Source: Acidobacteriota bacterium (lineage in GTDB: Bacteria > Acidobacteriota > Blastocatellia > Pyrinomonadales > Pyrinomonadaceae). From it: a stretch of 10,003 bases of DNA. Made by a program: the position numbers and the translations under genes. The stretch is from positions 1 to 10,003 of the forward strand of contig JAKOSS010000122.1 in the NCBI GenBank assembly GCA_029777145.1, given 5' to 3'. Below, one piece after another: positions 5,460 to 10,003 of this stretch. The notes below the pieces were generated by a model. The model was not told the DNA's origin and searched no databases. It was given only the letters and a program-made list of their open reading frames with translations. Numbering within the stretch: position 1 is the first letter of the stretch; each line of letters starts with the position of its first letter.

Positions 5460-6080
5460 CTACTTCGCGGCGGCGTGTTCAAAATTCCTTTCGCCCGCCA
5501 GGACCTTGATCTGCAAAAAATTCTCTCTCGGCGGCAACGGGCAGCTGAATTTGTCGCTGCCGTATGCACAGTTCGGGTTGTAAGCCAGGTTGAAATTAAC
5601 CGTGATCTTCTCACCCGACGGCTTCCGGAGATCGAGATATCGTCCGGCGCCGTATGTTTCCTTGCCGTTCGTCAGGTCGCGGAACGGGACGAACAGAAGA
5701 TCGGCGTATTCCGGCAATTTTGGCTTGATCGTGCTCTCGAAGATCGTCAGCGTCAGCTTCTGTCCCTCGATCACGAACTCCAGCGTCCCGTATTTCAAAT
5801 ACTTTCGGGTGATGCCGGCCGAAGTCGTCATCATGAACTGCTCGGTTCCGGGCGCCCGGATCAGATCGGCCTCGACAACGAACTTCTCCGAAACATCGAA
5901 ATAGTTCAGCCCCTTGAAATTCGCCAGATCGTCGTCAAGCAGCGGCGTCTGCGAGCGGTCGCGAAATTCCTTGTCGCGCCCGTCCCGGAACACCTTGACG
6001 TCCGTCGTTCCGTAAAACGTCTGCGCCGCGGAAACGCCCGTAAAGACAATCAGCGCGCAGACGATTGCAAAGATCCGCAT
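5460..6080 (-). CDS. Secreted DUF1684-family protein inside the nuo operon
   Basis: The 206-aa protein starts with a signal peptide (MRIFAIVCALIVFTGVSAAQ, likely cut after Ala19); Cys8 lies in the hydrophobic core and is not a lipobox. Mature-part hallmarks of DUF1684 are the TPLLDDDLANFKGLNYF segment (45-61), VPFRDLTNGKETYGAGRYLDL (131-151, cited for position), and VNFNLAYNPNCAYG with Cys171 followed by SCPLPPRENFL with Cys180, ending in AGERNF. The two cysteines could form a disulfide outside the cytoplasm. Its biochemical function is unknown to me. The ATG overlaps the nuoM stop as TGATG, pointing to translational coupling, and nuoN follows after 17 bp. This start also fits the signal peptide, whereas the in-frame extension to 6431 runs antisense-like through nuoM and is Arg-rich. 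Its position suggests a link to complex I or the envelope, by context only. Confidence 0.88.
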   Translation of the reverse strand: MRIFAIVCALIVFTGVSAAQTFYGTTDVKVFRDGRDKEFRDRSQTPLLDDDLANFKGLNYFDVSEKFVVEADLIRAPGTEQFMMTTSAGITRKYLKYGTLEFVIEGQKLTLTIFESTIKPKLPEYADLLFVPFRDLTNGKETYGAGRYLDLRKPSGEKITVNFNLAYNPNCAYGSDKFSCPLPPRENFLQIKVLAGERNFEHAAAK

Positions 6081-7684
6081 CAATGTTCGCCTTCGACCGG
6101 TTCGTTCTCGGCCGTTTCGTACTTTCCGCCGGTCTGGTGGACGACGCGTTCTTGGATCGCGACGACCGATTCGCGCGAACGTTTCAGGAACGGCGCCGGA
6201 TGAACGCCCATGTAAACCATCAGGATCATCAGCGGCAGGATCAAGCCGATCTCGCGCCAGCTCAGATCCTTGAGCGTCTTGTTCTTCGGATTCGTCAGTT
6301 TGCCGAAGAAGACCCGCTGGACCATCCAAAGCAAGTAAACGGCGGCGAAGATGACGCCCGTTCCGGCGAGCATCGTCGCGATGTAGTTCCAGTTGGTCGA
6401 TGCGGTGATGCTCAGAACCGTCGATTTCCACATTCCGACCATGATCAGGAACTCGCCGACGAACCCGTTCAGAAGCGGCAGTCCGATCGACGACATCGCG
6501 GTGATCACGAAGATCGTCGCGTAAAGCGGCATGATATTCGCGATTCCGCCGAAATCGGTGATCTGGCGCGTGTGGCGTCGTTCGTAAATGAACCCGACGA
6601 GCAGGAAGAGCGCGCCGGTCGAAACGCCGTGGTTGAGCATCTGGTAGAGCGCTCCCTGCATCCCCTGTTCGGTGAACGAGAACATTCCGAGGATGACGAA
6701 GCCCATGTGCGCGACCGACGAATACGCGACGAGCCGTTTGACGTCCGGCTGGACCATCGCGACGAGCGCGCCGTAGATGATTCCGACGATCGCCAGGACG
6801 ATGAAAATGTACGCGTATTCGCGCGACTGATCGGGGAACAGCGCAAAGTTGAAGCGCATCAGGCCGTACGTTCCCATCTTCAGCAGGACCGCGGCAAGAA
6901 TGACCGAACCGGCGGTCGGCGCGTCAGTGTGCGCGTCGGGCAACCACGTATGGACCGGGAACAGCGGAACTTTGATCGAGAAGGCGATCGCGAACGCCCA
7001 GAAGAGCAGCGAAGCTCCCTGACCTGCGACCAGCAGGTTTCCAGATTTCATCGCGTTCAGGATCGCGACGAAATCGAACGATCCGACACCGCCGTTCACT
7101 CCGGCGTACATGTAATAGAGCGCGATGATCGCGACCAGCATCAGCAGGGAACCGAACGCCGTGAAAATGAAGAACTTGACCGCCGAATAGATGCGGTTGT
7201 CGCCGCCCCAGACGCCGATCAGGAAGAACATCGGAACCAGCGACGCTTCGAAGAACAGGTAAAAGACGAGCAGGTCGAGCGACACGAACACGCCGATCAT
7301 CGCGCTTTCGAGCAGCAACAGAAAGGCGTAGAACGCCGTCGCGCGCTTTTCGACCGCATGCCACGTCGAAACGACCGCGATCGGCATGATGAACGTCGTC
7401 AGGATCACGAGCCAGAAGCTCAGACCGTCGACGCCGATGTGGTAGTTCGTGTTGATCGCCTTGATCCAGGAAACGTTCTTTTCGAACATGAAGCCGCCCG
7501 GCGAAGTCGCCTGACCCGTGAACAGCAGCAGCGAGATCACGAAATTGACGAGCGTCAGGCCGAAAGTGATCCACTTCAGCTGGGCTTCCTGTTTCCAGAA
7601 CATCTGGTGGCCGACGAGCGCGATCGCGCCGAACGCCGGCAGCAGGATCAGGATCGTCAAGAGATTTTCAGTGATGAAATCCAT
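6080..7684 (-). CDS. nuoM: NADH-quinone oxidoreductase subunit M (complex I, NuoM)
   Basis: The 534-aa membrane protein has the full antiporter-like architecture of NuoM/ND4. Key residues seen are Glu146 in FFEASLVPMFFLIG (E. coli E144), Lys238 in FSIKVPLFPVHTWLPDAH (K234), Lys269 in AVLLKMGTYGLMRF (K265) and Glu411 in NGFVGEFLI (E407). YHIGVDGLSFWLV (81-93) and PDVKRLVAYSSVAHMGFV are classic NuoM sequences. The C-terminus is a hydrophilic tail of about 35 residues after the last helix. An AAAGGA ribosome binding site lies 9 nt before the ATG and may be masked by an upstream hairpin. The stop overlaps the DUF1684 start. It pumps protons as part of the membrane arm. Confidence 0.97.
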   Translation of the reverse strand: MDFITENLLTILILLPAFGAIALVGHQMFWKQEAQLKWITFGLTLVNFVISLLLFTGQATSPGGFMFEKNVSWIKAINTNYHIGVDGLSFWLVILTTFIMPIAVVSTWHAVEKRATAFYAFLLLLESAMIGVFVSLDLLVFYLFFEASLVPMFFLIGVWGGDNRIYSAVKFFIFTAFGSLLMLVAIIALYYMYAGVNGGVGSFDFVAILNAMKSGNLLVAGQGASLLFWAFAIAFSIKVPLFPVHTWLPDAHTDAPTAGSVILAAVLLKMGTYGLMRFNFALFPDQSREYAYIFIVLAIVGIIYGALVAMVQPDVKRLVAYSSVAHMGFVILGMFSFTEQGMQGALYQMLNHGVSTGALFLLVGFIYERRHTRQITDFGGIANIMPLYATIFVITAMSSIGLPLLNGFVGEFLIMVGMWKSTVLSITASTNWNYIATMLAGTGVIFAAVYLLWMVQRVFFGKLTNPKNKTLKDLSWREIGLILPLMILMVYMGVHPAPFLKRSRESVVAIQERVVHQTGGKYETAENEPVEGEH

Positions 7685-7693
7685 GGTGTTTGG

Positions 7694-7699
7694 TCCTTT
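7694..7699 (-). promoter_or_regulatory. Shine-Dalgarno of nuoM
   Basis: Minus-strand AAAGGA ends 9 nt before the nuoM ATG, a clear ribosome binding site in a window where several other starts have none. It is complementary to GUCCUU in the upstream heptamer repeat (within 7749-7743), so it may be sequestered. Confidence 0.6.
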
Positions 7700-7703
7700 G
7701 TTC

Positions 7704-7756
7704 GTCGTCAGTCGTCAGTTGCATTTCGATCGGGCAACTGACCAAGGACTACTGAC
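7704..7756. repeat. Short inverted heptamer repeat in the nuoL-nuoM gap
   Basis: Left arm: GTC, GTCAGTC (7707-7713), GTCAGTT (7714-7720), GC. Right arm, read on the minus strand: GTCAGTA (7756-7750), GTCCTTG (7749-7743), GTCAGTT (7742-7736), GC. The inner GTCAGTTGC (7714-7722) and GCAACTGAC (7734-7742) are a perfect 9-bp inverted repeat with an 11-nt loop. The GTCAGTN heptamer is the same word as in the first arm of the large array at 856-981. The element takes up most of the 78-bp gap between the nuoL stop and the nuoM start. Confidence 0.75.
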
Positions 7757-7762
7757 AAAATG

Positions 7763-9964
7763 CTAACGAATCAGTTTCAATCCGTAATAAACGAAGTAGC
7801 CGATGACGACCAGCGCGCCGCACAGAATGAACGCCGCGTAGCTGCGCACGAATCCGACCTGGATGCGCCGGACGGTTCCGCCGAGCGCCGCGACAAGTTC
7901 GCCGATGCCGTTCACGAGTCCGTCAACGACGCCGAGATCGAATCCTTTCCAAAGGAAATTGCGCGACAGGTTCGTCAGCGGATCGACGATGTAGCCGTTG
8001 TAGAACTCGTCGACACGCCATTTGTCCTCGAGGATCTTCGGCATTTTCCTGAGTGGCGTCTTGCCGAACAACGCGATTCCGATCCCGATCCCCGCAAGCG
8101 CCAGGATCACCGAAACGACGGCGAGCGTCCGTTCGGTCGAAAGTTCCGCGGGATCGTGTTCGGCATGTTCAGCGGTTTTCGTGGATTCGCTCACGGCCTC
8201 TGATTTCGGCTCGCTCGCCAGAAAATGCTTGACCTCTTTCGTCTCCGAATGTTCGACCTTCTTGACGATGACCGGTTCGAGCGCCTCTTCAAAGTAATTG
8301 CCGACCGATCCGCCGCTCAGCGCGTACGGGATTCCGACGAGTCCGCCGACGGTTGAAAGCACGGCGAGAACCATCAGCGGCACGGTCATGTTCCACGGCG
8401 ATTCGTGCGGTTTGAAGTCGGCCGGAAGCGCGTGATGATGTTCTTCCTCATCGTCGTCGCCGTGCGCGGCGTGGTCGTCGTCAGCATGGACCGACGCATA
8501 CGCTTCGACTTCATGAATTTCGTCATGGAACCGCTCCGTTCCGAAGAACGTCATCCACATCAGGCGCGTCATATAAACGGCGGTCAGAACGGCGGTCGCG
8601 AGTCCGATGACCCAAAGGATCATGTTGACCGGAACGCCTCCGAGCATCGCGACCGATGCCGACGATTTGGTCGCGAAGGTCCGGTAGAGAATCTCGTCCT
8701 TCGAGAAGAACCCGGCACAGATCGGGATGCCGCAGATCGCCAGCCAGCCGGCGGCCATCGTGTAAAACGTCACGGGCATGTGCTTGCGGAGATTGCCCAT
8801 CTTGCGCATGTCCTGCTCGTGGTGCATGCCGTGAATGACCGAGCCCGAACCGAGAAAGAGAAGCGCCTTGAAGAAGGCGTGCGTCATGACGTGGAAGATC
8901 GCCGCGATGAACGCACCGATCCCGCACGCGAGAAACATGTAGCCGAGCTGCGAAACCGTCGAATAGGCAAGTACTTTCTTGATGTCGTTCTGCGCGAGAC
9001 CGATTGTCGCCGCGAAAACGGCTGTCGCGCAGCCGATGATCGCGACAATGAACATCGCCGTCGGCGCGTTCTGGTAGATGCCGTTGCAGCGGACGACCAT
9101 GTAAACGCCGGCCGTGACCATCGTCGCGGCGTGGATCAGCGCGGAAACCGGAGTCGGGCCGGCCATCGCGTCCGGCAGCCAAGTGAACAAAGGGATCTGC
9201 GCTGATTTGCCGGTCGCGCCGATGAACAGAAGTACCGCCGCCGACGTGATGCCACCGGCGAAGATAACTCCCCACGTGAACGGATCAGCCGACATTTTCG
9301 CGATCGCGTCGAGCGCGCTCGGGACCGTTTCGCCGCCGATGACCTTGTCGTAGAACGAGATCGATCCGGTCATCGTGAAGATTAGGAACACGCCCATGAG
9401 CACGCCCCAGTCGCCGATGCGGTTCATGACGAACGCTTTCTTCGCCGCCTCGCGCGCTTCGTCCTTCTTGATGTAGTAGCCGATCAGCAGGTACGAGCAG
9501 AGCCCGACGCCTTCCCAGCCGACGAACATCAGCAGGAAGTTGTCCGCGAGGATGAGCGTCAGCATCGAGAACATGAACAGGTTCAGGTACGCGAAAAAGC
9601 GATAGAAACCCTTGTCCCCGTGCATGTAGCCGGTCGCGAAGACGTGGATCAGGAACCCGACGAACGTCACGAAACACGCGTAAACCGCGCTCAGGTGGTC
9701 CATTCCGAGACCGAAGTCCGCGCGGAACTGACCCACTTGCATCCAGGTCCAGAGATGATCGAGAACCGGCTTTTCGGCATGGAACGCACCACCGTCGGCG
9801 ACGAACGCGATATAGAACGCGACGATCGTCGAAATAGCGATCGTGCCGCAGGCGACGACGCTGCTGAACAATTCGTTCTTGAGCTTGCCGCCGATCAGCC
9901 AGTTGATCACCGCACCCGCGAGCGGGGCGAAAATAATCAGACTAAGTAAGTTGTTTTCAGTCAT
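7763..9964 (-). CDS. nuoL: NADH-quinone oxidoreductase subunit L (complex I, NuoL), with extra hydrophilic loops
   Basis: At 733 aa this is about 120 residues longer than E. coli NuoL (613). Core channel residues are present: Glu151 in VGWEGVGLCSYLLIG (E. coli E144), Asp185 in NRIGDWG (D178), Lys253 in GATGKSAQIPLFTWLPDAM (K229), Lys366 in HAFFKALLF (K342), and Lys422-Asp423 in AGFFSKDEIL (K399-D400). The C-terminal part has the DKWRVDEFYNGYIVDPL region, the amphipathic lateral helix and a last membrane helix (about 711-728). Extra length lies in two hydrophilic loops: 480-520, very rich in His, Asp and Glu, and about 561-612, charged and Lys/Glu-rich. Both lie between membrane segments. The start follows the preceding gene's stop by 7 nt without a clear ribosome binding site, suggesting coupled translation. 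The protein is the distal proton-pumping subunit. Confidence 0.96.
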   Translation of the reverse strand: MTENNLLSLIIFAPLAGAVINWLIGGKLKNELFSSVVACGTIAISTIVAFYIAFVADGGAFHAEKPVLDHLWTWMQVGQFRADFGLGMDHLSAVYACFVTFVGFLIHVFATGYMHGDKGFYRFFAYLNLFMFSMLTLILADNFLLMFVGWEGVGLCSYLLIGYYIKKDEAREAAKKAFVMNRIGDWGVLMGVFLIFTMTGSISFYDKVIGGETVPSALDAIAKMSADPFTWGVIFAGGITSAAVLLFIGATGKSAQIPLFTWLPDAMAGPTPVSALIHAATMVTAGVYMVVRCNGIYQNAPTAMFIVAIIGCATAVFAATIGLAQNDIKKVLAYSTVSQLGYMFLACGIGAFIAAIFHVMTHAFFKALLFLGSGSVIHGMHHEQDMRKMGNLRKHMPVTFYTMAAGWLAICGIPICAGFFSKDEILYRTFATKSSASVAMLGGVPVNMILWVIGLATAVLTAVYMTRLMWMTFFGTERFHDEIHEVEAYASVHADDDHAAHGDDDEEEHHHALPADFKPHESPWNMTVPLMVLAVLSTVGGLVGIPYALSGGSVGNYFEEALEPVIVKKVEHSETKEVKHFLASEPKSEAVSESTKTAEHAEHDPAELSTERTLAVVSVILALAGIGIGIALFGKTPLRKMPKILEDKWRVDEFYNGYIVDPLTNLSRNFLWKGFDLGVVDGLVNGIGELVAALGGTVRRIQVGFVRSYAAFILCGALVVIGYFVYYGLKLIR

Positions 9965-9971
9965 TTGATTT

Positions 9972-10003
9972 CTAAAACAAAAACTCGTCGTCTTCGTTTT
10001 CCA
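9972..10003 (-). CDS. nuoK: C-terminal end of the upstream nuo gene, probably nuoK
   Basis: Only the last nine codons and a TAG stop are in the window, reading ENEDDEFLF. The identity rests on gene order: nuoK normally precedes nuoL, and the short gap to nuoL fits an operon. The acidic tail itself is not diagnostic, and another reading frame or another gene remains possible. Confidence 0.45.
   Translation of the reverse strand, partial: ENEDDEFLF

Noticed and set aside
5460..6431. Long minus-strand frame extending the DUF1684 protein by 117 residues upstream
   Set aside because: The extension lies inside nuoM in another frame, is Arg/Asp-rich shadow sequence, and would bury the signal peptide. 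The TGATG start at 6080 explains everything.
6065..7741. 558-aa plus-strand open frame opposite nuoM, and similar long plus-strand frames opposite nuoN and nuoL
   Set aside because: They are rich in Arg, Asp, Glu and Gln, as expected for antisense shadows of membrane-protein genes with GC-rich codons. No family motif is visible.

Overview
This 10 kb window looks like bacterial chromosome of moderately high GC. It is densely packed, with coding on the minus strand apart from one plus-strand gene. The proteins and the heptanucleotide repeats suggest Acidobacteriota, perhaps class Blastocatellia. That assignment is an impression from protein style, not something the sequence proves.

Left part (1-3745). 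The 5' part of a minus-strand CysQ-type 3'(2'),5'-bisphosphate nucleotidase runs off the left edge. A 329-bp non-coding gap (832-1160) separates it from a divergent plus-strand free methionine-(R)-sulfoxide reductase. The gap is almost filled by a very regular element: 18 tandem heptamers of GGTCAGT type, a 12-bp centre, then 19 tandem heptamers of GCTCACT type that are partly complementary to the first arm. Mirror-image TTTGCTAAA sequences flank the array. They look like extended -10 boxes placed so that both divergent genes would be leaderless. A convergent PerR/Fur-type regulator follows, then a stand-alone class I glutamine amidotransferase-like protein with a hairpin leader, then an unrecognised 161-aa protein. 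CysQ, the methionine sulfoxide reductase and PerR loosely share a redox/sulfur theme.

Right part (3901-10003). This is the distal end of a respiratory complex I operon on the minus strand, in transcription order: the tail of a gene that is probably nuoK, then nuoL, nuoM, a secreted DUF1684 protein and nuoN. NuoL, NuoM and NuoN are full-length antiporter-like subunits with their key proton-channel residues. DUF1684 is inserted between nuoM and nuoN and starts at a TGATG overlap with the nuoM stop. NuoL carries two extra hydrophilic loops, one of them very rich in His, Asp and Glu. The nuoL-nuoM gap contains a short inverted repeat made of the same GTCAGTN heptamers as the large array, and it could pair with the nuoM ribosome binding site.

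The most unusual features are the inverted heptamer array with its small relative inside the nuo operon, the DUF1684 gene inside that operon, and the hairpin leader of the amidotransferase gene. No CRISPR array, rRNA, tRNA, transposase or phage gene was seen.
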